From: Lachnospiraceae bacterium
Lineage (GTDB): Bacteria; Bacillota; Clostridia; Lachnospirales; Lachnospiraceae
Reading direction: 5' to 3'
Length of the DNA: 64,000 nt
NCBI GenBank assembly: GCA_910574805.1
Contig: CAJTCV010000005.1
Coordinates: 62,001-126,000 of the forward strand
Under the pieces are notes generated by a model. It did not search any database and was not told where the DNA came from. It worked only from the letters and a program-made list of their open reading frames with translations. The translations under genes were made by a program, and so were the position numbers. Shown piece after piece: positions 43,650-52,611 of this stretch (its first letter is position 1; every line of letters begins with the position of its first letter).

Positions 43650-45407
43650 ATGAAACGAATTAAAAAACTTGCCAGCCTGATGCTGGCAGCAGTCATGATG
43701 CTGGCGATGGCAATCCCGGCAATGGCTAACTCAGTAAATGTAACTATTACATTACCTGAGGATGCACTGTTGGACGGACATACGTTCACCGCATATCAGA
43801 TTTTTACTGGAACGCAGACAGATGCAGAGGGTGAGGATGAGCTGGCATCTGTAGAATGGGCAAGCGAAATTGATTCTGCAGGATTCCTTGAAGACTTAAA
43901 AGGAATGGTAGATTCACCGTTCGCAGATTGTACAACAGCAGACGATGTCGCCAAAGTTTTATCCGCAGAACCGCCACTGAGTGCGGCAGTGCTTGAAAAG
44001 GTGGCACAGATTGCATATGACAATAAGCAGGGCGAAGGCACAGCATTAGAGGCTGGAGCGAATATAATGCCTGCTGGTTATTATGTGATTGTTGATACAA
44101 CAGACGATCTCGGTGCAGATAGTGTGCGTAATGCGGCACTGCTGGCAGCAACAAAGAATGTAACTGTTCAGAAAAAGACAGATAAACCGACACTTGAGAA
44201 AAAAATAATAGAGGATGACCAGCCTGTTGATTTTAACAATGGTGCGATTGGTCAGGTGGTCCATTATCAGCTGACGTCTAAAGTTCCGGATATGTCCCAT
44301 TATGAGAACTACAAATTTGTGGTTAATGATGTGATGGGCAAGGGACTGACTTTTGGAAATGATGTTGTAGTTACAGTTAATGGACAGCCGGCTGCAGTTA
44401 CTGTAACAAACGAAACTGTCACAGAAGAGTATAAAACAGCTCATGGAATAACATCTACAGAATATGATGGCGGTACGGCTATCAAGATTGTATTCAATAA
44501 TTTCTTTGAGACTTACAAGAATTCTACAGGTGCAGATATCGTAGTTACTTATACAGGAACCATAAATGAGAATGCTGTGATCGGCACAGTGGGCAATCCG
44601 AACCAGGCGAGCCTGAAATACCCGAATAATCCGAACGAAGTAGGAGAAGGGGACGACTTCAAGGATGATGGAACGGATCCTTCTGGAAATACACCGTGGG
44701 ATGAAACCCGTACTTTTGTAACTGCAGTTGAACTGCTTAAAACAGATGAAAATGGAACAGCACTTTCTGGGGCACAGTTCAAGATTGAAGGAACAAAGCT
44801 GATTACAACCTTAGTGACAGGTATTGAGTATGTTGAACAGTCTGAGGGAGGATACTGGCAGATAAAAGATGAGGATGGTAACATTTCCTACACTGATGTT
44901 TCACCGGAAACGCAGGGATTAACACAGGCTGCTTTGGATAAATATGTGAATCCCGCTGTTCAGTATGCAAAAGAGGACGTAGAACGTAAAGTAACAACAG
45001 GTGAGGCGGTTAAAGCAACGGCAGAAGTTGGTTCGGATGGTATCCTGAGAATTGAAGGCCTTGCAGAAGGTGAGTATACGATCACAGAGGTTATGGCTCC
45101 AAATGGATACAATATGCTTGCTAAGCCGATTCTTTTAACAATTACTTATGCTGATCCGGCAGAAAATACTACAACCTGTACATGGGGTGGAACCTATGAT
45201 ATGCAGGATGGTGAGGGGACTAAGCCGCTTACAGTTGGAACGGACAATAATACTAATGTATTAGCGTTTAGTGTACAGAACCAGTCCGGTTCCCTTCTTC
45301 CCTCCACCGGTGGTATCGGTACGACGATCTTCTACGTAGTCGGCGGTATCCTTGTGGTAGCAGCAGGTATCCTGTTGGTGACCAAGAAACGCATGAGCGC
45401 TCGCTAA
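43650..45407 (+). CDS. LPSTG major pilin, isopeptide-forming type
   Basis: 585 residues. The Sec signal peptide ends near residue 26 (AMANS). Beta-rich Ig-like domains follow, including one resembling a Spy0128/SpaD-type backbone pilin. KYPNN near residue 326 could supply the polymerising lysine in place of the usual YPKN. A SpaA/Cna-B domain carries the E-box YTITEVMAPNGY (476-487), and the sorting signal LPSTG is at 550-554, followed by a helix and basic tail. The class C sortase gene downstream should polymerise it into the shaft. AAAAGGAGG precedes the ATG. The gene and the 3' half of its upstream neighbour are much more AT-rich than their surroundings. Confidence 0.85.
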   Translation: MKRIKKLASLMLAAVMMLAMAIPAMANSVNVTITLPEDALLDGHTFTAYQIFTGTQTDAEGEDELASVEWASEIDSAGFLEDLKGMVDSPFADCTTADDVAKVLSAEPPLSAAVLEKVAQIAYDNKQGEGTALEAGANIMPAGYYVIVDTTDDLGADSVRNAALLAATKNVTVQKKTDKPTLEKKIIEDDQPVDFNNGAIGQVVHYQLTSKVPDMSHYENYKFVVNDVMGKGLTFGNDVVVTVNGQPAAVTVTNETVTEEYKTAHGITSTEYDGGTAIKIVFNNFFETYKNSTGADIVVTYTGTINENAVIGTVGNPNQASLKYPNNPNEVGEGDDFKDDGTDPSGNTPWDETRTFVTAVELLKTDENGTALSGAQFKIEGTKLITTLVTGIEYVEQSEGGYWQIKDEDGNISYTDVSPETQGLTQAALDKYVNPAVQYAKEDVERKVTTGEAVKATAEVGSDGILRIEGLAEGEYTITEVMAPNGYNMLAKPILLTITYADPAENTTTCTWGGTYDMQDGEGTKPLTVGTDNNTNVLAFSVQNQSGSLLPSTGGIGTTIFYVVGGILVVAAGILLVTKKRMSAR

Positions 45408-45604
45408 TCAATCATATTACAATACAATAACGCAGATACATAAAGTGTCTGTACCTTTCTCCCGGGGACAGCCAATACGTCCCCGGGGAACCGCACAGGC
45501 CGGCACCTTCGCGTGGGGTGCGGTGAGCAACGGATCTTCAGGATCCGGCCAACGTCGGCAGGCGGCAGGAGATGCCGCCGCATAAATCCAATGTGGGGAA
45601 ACCT
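45408..45604 (+). other. Structured intercistronic region between pilin and sortase genes
   Basis: 197 bases with several strong stems: CCCGGGGAC/GTCCCCGGG at 45461-45487, CCGCAC/GTGCGG at about 45490-45522, a GGATC/GATCC hairpin near 45534, and GGCGGCA/TGCCGCC at about 45561-45579. No T run follows the first stem. It could set the pilin-to-sortase ratio through processing or partial termination. I cannot match it to a known riboswitch. Confidence 0.5.
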
Positions 45605-46513
45605 ATGAAAAAAGAAGAACAACAAGGGGAAGAGAAGGGAAAGCAGAAAAAGAAGAAGAGAGGCCCTTCGATTTCGACAATCGTATTAGTGATCATATTA
45701 CTGGCCGGCGTGGGGATCCTGCTCTATCCCTCGGTCAGCGACTGGTGGAATTCCATGCATGCCACCCGCGCCATTGCGGGCTATGTGACGGCTGTGGAAG
45801 ACATGTCCGGGCAGGAGAAGGAAGCCATGCTGGAAGCGGCAAAGGCGTATAATGAGCGTCTTGCCAACGGTGTCAATTTTACACTGACAGAAGAGGAATA
45901 TGAAGAATATGAGAGTCTTCTGAACATCGGCGGCACCGGAATCATGGGCTATGTCCAGATATCGGCCATCGGAGTAAACCTGCCGATCTATCACAGTGTG
46001 GATGAGAGCGTCTTGCAGATCGCAATCGGACATATTCCGGGGTCCTCCCTTCCGGTGGGAGGCGAGCGGACTCATGCGATTCTGTCCGGCCACCGGGGAC
46101 TTCCCAGTGCAAAGCTGTTCTCGGACCTGGATCAGATGGTGGAGGGAGATACCTTTACCGTCAATATCATGGATCAGACGACTACTTATATGGTGGATCA
46201 GATCCGTATCGTACTGCCGGAAGAGACGGATGAGCTGGCGATCCGGGACGGCAGAGACTACTGTACTCTGGTCACCTGTACGCCCTACGGCATCAATACT
46301 CACCGTATGCTGGTGCGGGGCCGCCGGATCGACAATATCGCCGGTGAGGTGGTCGTGGTGGCGGAGGCGGTCCGGATACCGACGTATGTAGTGATACCGG
46401 CAGTGGGAGTGCCGCTGCTCTTTATCCTGCTGGTGATCATGCTGATTTATTATCGCAGGCTGGGGCCGAGGAAGACGGAAGCAGAGCTGCTGGATGAAAT
46501 GAGAAAACAATAA
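45605..46513 (+). CDS. Class C (pilus-assembly) sortase
   Basis: 302 residues. A lysine-rich N-terminus and a transmembrane segment (about 22-42) are followed by the catalytic domain with His163 in ILSGHRGLPSAKLF, Cys225 in TLVTCTPYGINTHR and Arg234. A second hydrophobic helix near 260-282 and a cytoplasmic tail are the class C hallmark. The block GIMGYVQISAIGVNLPIYH is typical of pilus sortases. It should join LPXTG subunits to pilin lysines. An earlier in-frame ATG at 45572 has its AGGAG abutting the codon; GGGGA 4 bases before ATG 45605 fits better. Confidence 0.93.
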   Translation: MKKEEQQGEEKGKQKKKKRGPSISTIVLVIILLAGVGILLYPSVSDWWNSMHATRAIAGYVTAVEDMSGQEKEAMLEAAKAYNERLANGVNFTLTEEEYEEYESLLNIGGTGIMGYVQISAIGVNLPIYHSVDESVLQIAIGHIPGSSLPVGGERTHAILSGHRGLPSAKLFSDLDQMVEGDTFTVNIMDQTTTYMVDQIRIVLPEETDELAIRDGRDYCTLVTCTPYGINTHRMLVRGRRIDNIAGEVVVVAEAVRIPTYVVIPAVGVPLLFILLVIMLIYYRRLGPRKTEAELLDEMRKQ

Positions 46514-46537
46514 CCTGATGTAAAGGAGGATACGCCC

Positions 46538-47680
46538 ATGAGAAAGAGATGGATCTATCTGTGTACCGCTCTGATCCTGCTGGCTGGCGCGTGTATGACC
46601 GGCGCAGTGACCAGCGGAGCGGCTCCGGCAGATCCGGTGGACCTGGAGGCGGAATGCAGTCTGACTGTCAGGCCTGTGGATCTGACCATACCGGAGAAGC
46701 AGGAGTACTGGGAAGATATGCAGAACGCCCATATTGTGCTGGATCTGTACAAGGTGGCCGGCGCCGGGAAGGTGGGAGGATACGACACCTATACCTTTGT
46801 TCCGGAGCCCGGATACAGCCTGGACATATCGGATTACTCCGTCCTGCAGGAGCTGACGGCAGAGGACTGGGAAGATCTGGCGCAGAAAGCGGCAGAGACC
46901 GCGCTGCAGGATGGGAAAGCGCTGGAGACCGGGGAGGCGTCGGAGACGGGGACCAGCTTTGACAGCCTGTCGGCAGGTCTGTATCTGGTAGTGGCCAGGG
47001 GCGGCGATCTGGAGCCGTCGGCTTATACGAAGATGATGAAGCAGGAGGTCCCGGAGGGAGAGACGGGGGAACCGGAGGAGAAGCTGGTGACCATCGCCAA
47101 TTCTGCCAGATATGAATATGCATTTACACCGCAGCTGATCGCTCTGCCCACCAAGGGAGAATATGAGGGAGAGATCAGTACGGCCAACCCGCTCCCCTGG
47201 GTATACGGGGCGGAGGTATTTCTGAAATCAGGAAGAAATCCCAGATACGGTTCTCTGGAGATTGTAAAGACGCTCCGGAATTATGAGTCGGTGGAGGGTA
47301 TCATAGAGCCGGTGACTTTTATCTTCCGGGTCGTGGGTATGCTGGATGGAGAAGAGGTCTACAACGAGGTGGACAGCATCACGTTCTCTGAAGAGGGGAA
47401 TGGGCGCACGAGGCTGGAGGGGATCCCCGCCACGGCCCAGGTGACGGTTACGGAGGAATATTCGGGAATCAGCTATACGCAGGTGATCCCTCCGGACAAC
47501 GGGAGCCAGAGCGCGGTGATTGTGGCGGATGCAGACAACAGCGTGACATTTGAAAATGTATATAACGAACATCGGACTCACGGGCACGGAATCAAGAACA
47601 GGTTCGTGTATCACGAAGCAGAGGATACATGGGGCTGGTATCCGGATCCGGAACAGCAGGGCGGACAGGAGGCTGAATGA
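46538..47680 (+). CDS. Secreted pilin-like protein without a sorting signal
   Basis: 380 residues. The signal peptide ends near residue 29. An N-terminal region with AHIVLDLYKVAG resembles the start of SpaH/Spy0128-like pilin domains. The second half contains a Cna-B-like or Spy0128-type domain, SLEIVKTLRNYESVEGIIEP onward, ending with SVTFENVYNEH. The C-terminus has no LPXTG, hydrophobic helix or basic tail, unlike the two upstream subunits. It could be an assembly factor or a non-covalently attached fibre subunit. AAAGGAGG precedes the ATG, and the next gene overlaps by 4 bp. Confidence 0.7.
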   Translation: MRKRWIYLCTALILLAGACMTGAVTSGAAPADPVDLEAECSLTVRPVDLTIPEKQEYWEDMQNAHIVLDLYKVAGAGKVGGYDTYTFVPEPGYSLDISDYSVLQELTAEDWEDLAQKAAETALQDGKALETGEASETGTSFDSLSAGLYLVVARGGDLEPSAYTKMMKQEVPEGETGEPEEKLVTIANSARYEYAFTPQLIALPTKGEYEGEISTANPLPWVYGAEVFLKSGRNPRYGSLEIVKTLRNYESVEGIIEPVTFIFRVVGMLDGEEVYNEVDSITFSEEGNGRTRLEGIPATAQVTVTEEYSGISYTQVIPPDNGSQSAVIVADADNSVTFENVYNEHRTHGHGIKNRFVYHEAEDTWGWYPDPEQQGGQEAE

Positions 47681-48207
47681 TCATGAAGAGAATAAGATAT
47701 TACCTCGCCTTCTTTGCCCTTGCAGGTATCATGACCGCAGGGATCGGCAGAGCGTGGGCTTATTTTACCACCTATGCAGAGGCGCAGGGCAGCATCGCCA
47801 TTGAGCTGGGGGATGAGACGGAGATCGAAGAGAGATTCTCCGGCTGGGTGAAACACGTGACAGTCACCAGCGAGGAAGGGTCAGAGCCGGTCTATATCCG
47901 GGCGAAGGCTTTCGGCGGCGGCAGGTATTCCCTGACTTACAGCGGTGAGGGCTGGTCTGAAGGCACGGACGGGTATTATTACTATGACGGGATGGTGCCG
48001 GGAGGCGGAAAGACCACGGAGCTGTCGGTGAGTATCGGGAATATCCCGGAGGAAGAACTGAAGGATAATCTGACGTTCAATGTGATCGTTATCTATGAGA
48101 GCACGCCGGTTATGTACAATGAGGATGGAACACCGTATGCGGACTGGAACGCGGTGCTGGACACCGGGAGCACCAGTCCGGACAGCGGGCAGAAGGAGGG
48201 GGAGTAA
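47677..48207 (+). CDS. TasA/CalY-like fibre protein 1
   Basis: 176 residues. The N-terminus (hydrophobic segment, then GRAWAYFTTYAEAQGSIAIEL) matches the TasA/camelysin pattern, in which cleavage occurs just before an aromatic pair and the mature protein starts as a beta-sandwich. The rest is beta-rich with VTSEEGSEPVYIRAKAF, as in TasA-like domains. TasA proteins form biofilm fibres by donor-strand exchange and need the SipW-type signal peptidase, which is encoded about 3 kb downstream. Overlaps the previous gene by ATGA and ends directly before the next one. The family assignment is by pattern. Confidence 0.72.
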   Translation: MIMKRIRYYLAFFALAGIMTAGIGRAWAYFTTYAEAQGSIAIELGDETEIEERFSGWVKHVTVTSEEGSEPVYIRAKAFGGGRYSLTYSGEGWSEGTDGYYYYDGMVPGGGKTTELSVSIGNIPEEELKDNLTFNVIVIYESTPVMYNEDGTPYADWNAVLDTGSTSPDSGQKEGE

Positions 48208-48975
48208 ATGGCAGGTAAGATCAGGAGGATCATCACCTCCCCGGCCGGTACGCTGGGCATGTTCGCACTGGCAGTGGCACTGCTTATGTTCTCTTCTGTG
48301 GGCGGCGCGCGGGCAGCGCTGACCTATTATTCGGAGACGTATACGTCCCGGGTGCAGATGTATGACATCGGAGTGACGCTTCTGGAAAATGAGAAAGAGA
48401 TCTCCTGGCGTAACTATGACAGCAGGAGAGACAACGGAAGCTGGCTGGAGGAAAAGGGAGAACTTCTGGCGGACATGGTTCCGGAAGGAGAGAAATTTAA
48501 AATCGGGGCCTGGTATCCGGAAGTGCTGAAGGTGCGCAACAGCGGGACGATCAACCAGTATGTCCGGGTCAGCGTATACCGGTACTGGCTGGATCAGGAC
48601 GGCAACAAGATGCAGACATTGACACCGGATCTGATCGATCTGGAATTTAACACCGATAACGGCTGGATGGTGGATGAAGAATCCAGTACGGAGGAACGGA
48701 CGATTCTGTATTATTCCAGAGTGCTGTCAACGGGAGAGACCAGTCCGTCCTTCGCGGACAGACTGAAGATTGACCAGAGCGTGGCCCTGAAGGTGACGCA
48801 GACCACGGAGAAGACGGCAGCCGGCAGCCGGATCACGACTACCTATGACTATGACGGCGCCCGGTTCTGCCTGGAAGCCACAGTGGACGCGGTGCAGGAG
48901 CACAACGCGGAGGACGCCATCTGGAGTGCGTGGGGCCGCCGGGTGACGGTTCATAACGGCACACTGAGCCTGTGA
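48208..48975 (+). CDS. TasA/CalY-like fibre protein 2
   Basis: 255 residues. The basic N-terminus and hydrophobic segment end in GGARA, followed by ALTYYSETYTSRVQMYDIGV, the TasA-type beginning of the mature chain. A central block WYPEVLKVRNSGTINQYVRV resembles the ligand-free beta strands of TasA-like proteins (their PGDxxxxxxxVxNxG equivalent). No sorting signal. Start follows GGAGGGGG of the preceding coding end with no gap, so the two TasA-like genes are coupled. It may be the major or minor fibre subunit. Confidence 0.68.
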   Translation: MAGKIRRIITSPAGTLGMFALAVALLMFSSVGGARAALTYYSETYTSRVQMYDIGVTLLENEKEISWRNYDSRRDNGSWLEEKGELLADMVPEGEKFKIGAWYPEVLKVRNSGTINQYVRVSVYRYWLDQDGNKMQTLTPDLIDLEFNTDNGWMVDEESSTEERTILYYSRVLSTGETSPSFADRLKIDQSVALKVTQTTEKTAAGSRITTTYDYDGARFCLEATVDAVQEHNAEDAIWSAWGRRVTVHNGTLSL

Positions 48976-48992
48976 GAGAAGGAGGAGAGATC

Positions 48993-49793
48993 ATGAAGAA
49001 AAAGATATTTCATCTGCTGCTCCTTGGCAGTCTGCTCGCCTCCATGACCATGGAGGTATGTGCAGAGACCTCCTACGGCGGTTCTGACTGGCAGGTGACT
49101 TTTACCGGCGAGAAGAAGATGGAGAGCAGCTTCAATACGGCGGATATCAATGATACGATCTACGGGATGCAGCCGGGTGACAACGCCATCATCGAGCTTT
49201 CTCTGAAAAATGAGAACAGTACGCCTACGGACTGGTATATGACCAACAAGGTGCTGTATTCTCTGGAGGACCGGAGCGCCAATTCCGGGACCAGCGGCGG
49301 CGCTTATACATACCGTCTGGTCTATACGGATAAGGACGGCGATGAGACCATACTTTTTGACAGCGATACCGTAGGCGGCGAGGAAGGCAGCGGGAACCGG
49401 GAGGGTCTCCGCGAGGCTACGGCGGCGCTGGAGGATTATTTCTATCTGGATACGCTGACCACCGGCAGGAGCGGACGCATCACTCTGGAGGTGGCGCTGG
49501 ACGGCGAGACCCAGGGCAATGACTATCAGAATACGCTGGCGGATCTGCAGATGAATTTTGCAGTCGAGATGAATCCGGATGCCGTGCGGGAACGGGAAGA
49601 GACTTCCGGCCGGACGGAGGAAGAGCGGATACGGGACAGAGCGTCTGCCAGAGGCACCTCTGTGGTCCGCACCGGAGATGAGTCGAACCTGACTCCTTTT
49701 GTCATCGCTTCTTCTGTGAGCGGTGTACTGCTTTTGCTTCTGTCCATGTACGGCGTAGTGGGGAAGAAAGAAGAGAAGAAGGAGGGACAGTGA
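48993..49793 (+). CDS. Surface protein with a VRTGD sorting-like tail
   Basis: 266 residues. The signal peptide ends near residue 25 (EVCAE). A TasA-like or beta-rich body contains GMQPGDNAIIELSLKNENS near residue 58, which is the PGD...I.LKN motif of TasA-type fibre proteins. A charged linker leads to VVRTGDESNLTPF, a hydrophobic helix and KKEEKKEGQ. The tail looks like a noncanonical sorting signal ending in TGD, as used by some Lachnospiraceae proteins; the class B sortase downstream is the obvious candidate enzyme. GGAGGAGAG precedes ATG 48993. Confidence 0.7.
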   Translation: MKKKIFHLLLLGSLLASMTMEVCAETSYGGSDWQVTFTGEKKMESSFNTADINDTIYGMQPGDNAIIELSLKNENSTPTDWYMTNKVLYSLEDRSANSGTSGGAYTYRLVYTDKDGDETILFDSDTVGGEEGSGNREGLREATAALEDYFYLDTLTTGRSGRITLEVALDGETQGNDYQNTLADLQMNFAVEMNPDAVREREETSGRTEEERIRDRASARGTSVVRTGDESNLTPFVIASSVSGVLLLLLSMYGVVGKKEEKKEGQ

Positions 49794-49794
49794 T

Positions 49795-50835
49795 ATGAGA
49801 TTTTTAAAGAGGTTTTCCTGCCTGCTCTTTTCTCTCTGTCTGATCGCCTCCGCAGGGATGCCCGTGACGGCGGCAGAGAAGGATGCGTATACCTACAGGA
49901 TCCGCTTTCTGGCAGGGGCCCAGGGGGATTTTGATCCCAACGGGAATCTGACCAACAACGGGACACAGTCTCCCAGGATGGAGGACGGAGGGTGTCTGGT
50001 CTTTGAGGGGCTGAAGGTAGGAGACCGGGTGAACTTCAGCAGCCGGATGATCTCTCTCAGGGACAACAGTAAATATTATGTCAAGGGCATACGGGAGAGC
50101 GGCAAGGATAACAATACGGTTTATTTTTCTGCATTTACCGTGGAAGGAGATAAGGACTATGTGGTGGCGTACGGGATCCTGGGGGATGCCGTGGCCTATA
50201 CGATCAACTATGAAGACGAGGCGGGCAGGAGTCTGGCGCCCAGTGAGACCTATTACGGAAATGTGGGCGACCGACCGGTGGTTTCCTATCTGTACATCGA
50301 AGGCTATCAGCCCCAGGCATATAACCTGATCGGCAGACTGAGCGAAAATGCGGCGGACAATGTCTTTACATTTGTATACAGCCGTGTGAGTGCCGGAACG
50401 ACCACGACAACCACGACGACGACTCCCGGAACGACCACGACCACGACGGTGGATGAGGGAACCGTGACAGAAGGCGGAGACGCTGCCGCCGGTGCAGGCG
50501 GGGTTGCCGGAGGCGCAGGTGGCGGAGCTGTCGGAGCCGGGGCGGATGAGGGAGCAGCAGGACCTGCAGGACCGGCCGGAGATGACGCGGCAGGGACGCC
50601 TGACGAGACGCCCGGAGAGCCGGAAGATATTCGGGACATCAACGATGAAGAGGTACCGTTGGCCAACGGCGACGCGGTGGGAGACAGCGGTGCCAAAGGG
50701 CCTACAGATTTTGCGAAGTTGATGGCGGTGCCGCTGTCGGCCAAGGTAGGAATCTGCTCTCTGCTCGTACTGATCGCCGGAGCTTCCGTACGATTCGTCG
50801 TACTCCGGAAGCGGAGGAAACAGGAAAATGGATAA
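49795..50835 (+). CDS. MucBP-like secreted protein with Thr-rich stalk
   Basis: 346 residues. A signal peptide ends near residue 26. A first beta domain is followed by a MucBP-like domain: YTINYEDEAGRSLAPSE with YYGNVGDRPVV, near residues 141-195. A threonine-rich stalk (about 200-222), Gly/Ala-rich linker (about 225-270), one C-terminal membrane helix and a basic tail complete it. No LPXTG is seen, so it is probably membrane-anchored. MucBP domains occur in mucin-binding adhesins. The gene overlaps the SipW-type peptidase gene by 8 bp. Confidence 0.65.
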   Translation: MRFLKRFSCLLFSLCLIASAGMPVTAAEKDAYTYRIRFLAGAQGDFDPNGNLTNNGTQSPRMEDGGCLVFEGLKVGDRVNFSSRMISLRDNSKYYVKGIRESGKDNNTVYFSAFTVEGDKDYVVAYGILGDAVAYTINYEDEAGRSLAPSETYYGNVGDRPVVSYLYIEGYQPQAYNLIGRLSENAADNVFTFVYSRVSAGTTTTTTTTTPGTTTTTTVDEGTVTEGGDAAAGAGGVAGGAGGGAVGAGADEGAAGPAGPAGDDAAGTPDETPGEPEDIRDINDEEVPLANGDAVGDSGAKGPTDFAKLMAVPLSAKVGICSLLVLIAGASVRFVVLRKRRKQENG

Positions 50836-51361
50836 ACGATCTACCGCAAAGGGAGGGACGCTGGGTCCCGCCCTTTGCAGCATTGCCGGGACTCTGATCC
50901 TTCTGAGCGTGATTGCGTCCTGTCTGCCGGTCACGGTACCGCGTCTGATGGGATATGAGATCTACAATGTGGTCAGCGGGAGTATGGAACCGGAGATTCC
51001 GGTGGGGAGCGCCATCTATGTGGAAGCGGTTCCGCCGGAGGAAGTACAGGAGGGCGATGTGATCGCCTTCTGGAGCAACGATTCCGTCATCGCCCACAGG
51101 GTTCTGAGGAACAAGCTGGTGGAGGGGACCTTCACCACCAAGGGTGATGCCAATGCGGAAGAGGATATGAACGATATCGAGTATGCGGCTCTGATCGGAA
51201 GGGTGGCCGCCCATTATCCGATGCTGGGCCAGATGATGGTGCTCTATACCAGTTCAGTGGGGAAGGTGTATGTGGTCTGTTTCGCGGCATGCGGCTGTAT
51301 GTTTCACATTCTGGCCGGAAGGCTCAGGGAACGCAGAAAGCGGAGACAGGCCGAAGCATAG
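50828..51361 (+). CDS. sipW: SipW-type signal peptidase (Ser/His)
   Basis: 177 residues. A membrane helix (about 14-34) is followed by the ER-type catalytic motifs: VVSGSMEPEIPVG with Ser52 and SVIAHRVL with His90, where a bacterial Ser/Lys peptidase would have lysine. A KGDANAEEDM motif follows, with a second hydrophobic helix near the C-terminus. SipW-type enzymes cleave TasA-like precursors, which are encoded 2-3 kb upstream in the same direction; this strongly supports the TasA-like calls. It is distinct from the Ser/Lys peptidase at 37,389. Confidence 0.9.
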   Translation: MDKRSTAKGGTLGPALCSIAGTLILLSVIASCLPVTVPRLMGYEIYNVVSGSMEPEIPVGSAIYVEAVPPEEVQEGDVIAFWSNDSVIAHRVLRNKLVEGTFTTKGDANAEEDMNDIEYAALIGRVAAHYPMLGQMMVLYTSSVGKVYVVCFAACGCMFHILAGRLRERRKRRQAEA

Positions 51362-51379
51362 GAGAACGGAGGGGTGGAT

Positions 51380-51835
51380 ATGAATTCGATTGTCGTACTG
51401 GTCCGGATCCGGTCCTACAGGGAGTGTGTGCCAAAAGGAACATTCATCATGCTTCCCTATGGGGAGAGCTATGAGTTCTGCGGCCTGGATCAGATGCTCC
51501 TGACCATGGAGGACATTATGGACGCAGTGTCTGCGGAAGACGGGGGAAAAGGGCACAGGTATCTTTATAAGGAACCTTATGTATTTCTGGAATCTGGATA
51601 TCCCCGGATGGAGCTGAAGCCGGGGGGCGCTTCCCGCCTGTCCGGAGGCAGGGCGACATTTACCATACAGGTCTCCTACCGCCAGCATGAGAGCATGCAG
51701 GGGAGACTGACTGCCCGGGTGGGGCAGGGATATGAAGAGATTTCCTTTCGCAGTTCTCTGGAGCTGATGCGGATGCTGCATGAGTGTCTGCACAGGGAAT
51801 ATGCGGGGTGTCTGGCGGGAGGTGCGGGTAACTGA
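51380..51835 (+). CDS. Unknown family, paralogue A (PKG-F / RQ-QGR / FRS pattern)
   Basis: 151 residues, no signal peptide, membrane segment or known motif. It shares two blocks with the protein encoded at 53,856: an N-terminal one (PKG..F, then FCGLDQMLLTMEDI here and FGNVEQLLVRLEQF there) and a C-terminal one (FTIQVSYRQHESMQGRL here, FIIRVQHRQNSSWQGRI there), followed by FRS..EL. GGAGGGG precedes ATG 51380. Encoded directly before the class B sortase, 2 bases away. It may be a cytoplasmic regulatory partner; function unknown. Confidence 0.7.
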   Translation: MNSIVVLVRIRSYRECVPKGTFIMLPYGESYEFCGLDQMLLTMEDIMDAVSAEDGGKGHRYLYKEPYVFLESGYPRMELKPGGASRLSGGRATFTIQVSYRQHESMQGRLTARVGQGYEEISFRSSLELMRMLHECLHREYAGCLAGGAGN

Positions 51836-51837
51836 AG

Positions 51838-52611
51838 ATGGACAGGAGAATCAGAAGGATCGCCGCGGGGATACTTCTTGTAATATTTCTTGGTTCCACG
51901 GGGGTCATACTGTACACAAAGCATCAGTACAGGGTCAGTGAGGATCTGTACAGCCAGGCATCAGACCGGTATACGGTCCGGATGGAAGAGCCGGAAGTGC
52001 AGGACGGGGAAGCGCTGGCGCCGGTGGTGGTGGATTTTGACCTGCTGCAGGAGGAAAATGAGGACATCGTGGGCTGGATCTACTGTGAAGGCACACCTCT
52101 TGACTATCTGGTCGTACAGGGGCCGGACAATGATTATTATCTGAGACGATCCTATGACGGGGTCCACAGCACGGCCGGTACGATCTTCATAGATGCCAAC
52201 AACCGGCCGGGTTTTGCGGACTGCAATACGATCATCTACGGTCACAATATGAAAAACGGTTCCATGTTCGCAGTTCTGTCCAACTGGGCCGAACAGGAGT
52301 TCTATGAGGCGCATCCGGTTATCTGGTTTCTGACGCCGGAGCGGGATTATCAGATCGTCCTTAAGAGCGGGTATACGGTGTCGGCACATTCGGATACCTA
52401 TACCATTTACCCGGAAGCCTGTGAGGAATTCGACGATTATCTTGCGGATGCGCAGGAGAGATCGAACTTTGAACCGGTACAGGGGCCGGAAGGGGAAGGA
52501 CATTATGCACTTCTGTCCACCTGCTCCTATGTGTTCGACGATGCCAGATATGTGCTTCTGGGAGAACTGGTCCCGGCAGACAGCGCGGGAGGGAAAAGGA
52601 TCGTGGAATGA
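51838..52611 (+). CDS. srtB: Class B-type sortase
   Basis: 257 residues. An N-terminal membrane anchor (about 8-26) is followed by a catalytic domain with His136 in IIYGHNMKNG, Cys229 in ALLSTCSY and Arg237 in DDARYVLLGEL. This His/Cys/Arg set and its surroundings fit class B, as does the lack of a C-terminal helix. Class B enzymes often attach one or a few local proteins with noncanonical signals; the VRTGD-tailed protein upstream is a candidate. It overlaps the following regulator gene by 4 bp. Confidence 0.9.
   Translation: MDRRIRRIAAGILLVIFLGSTGVILYTKHQYRVSEDLYSQASDRYTVRMEEPEVQDGEALAPVVVDFDLLQEENEDIVGWIYCEGTPLDYLVVQGPDNDYYLRRSYDGVHSTAGTIFIDANNRPGFADCNTIIYGHNMKNGSMFAVLSNWAEQEFYEAHPVIWFLTPERDYQIVLKSGYTVSAHSDTYTIYPEACEEFDDYLADAQERSNFEPVQGPEGEGHYALLSTCSYVFDDARYVLLGELVPADSAGGKRIVE

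Noticed and set aside
45408-45604. Cyclic-di-GMP or other known riboswitch between pilin and sortase genes
   Set aside because: A GCACAGG string is present but the rest of the GEMM consensus is absent; only a structured RNA of unknown kind is supported.
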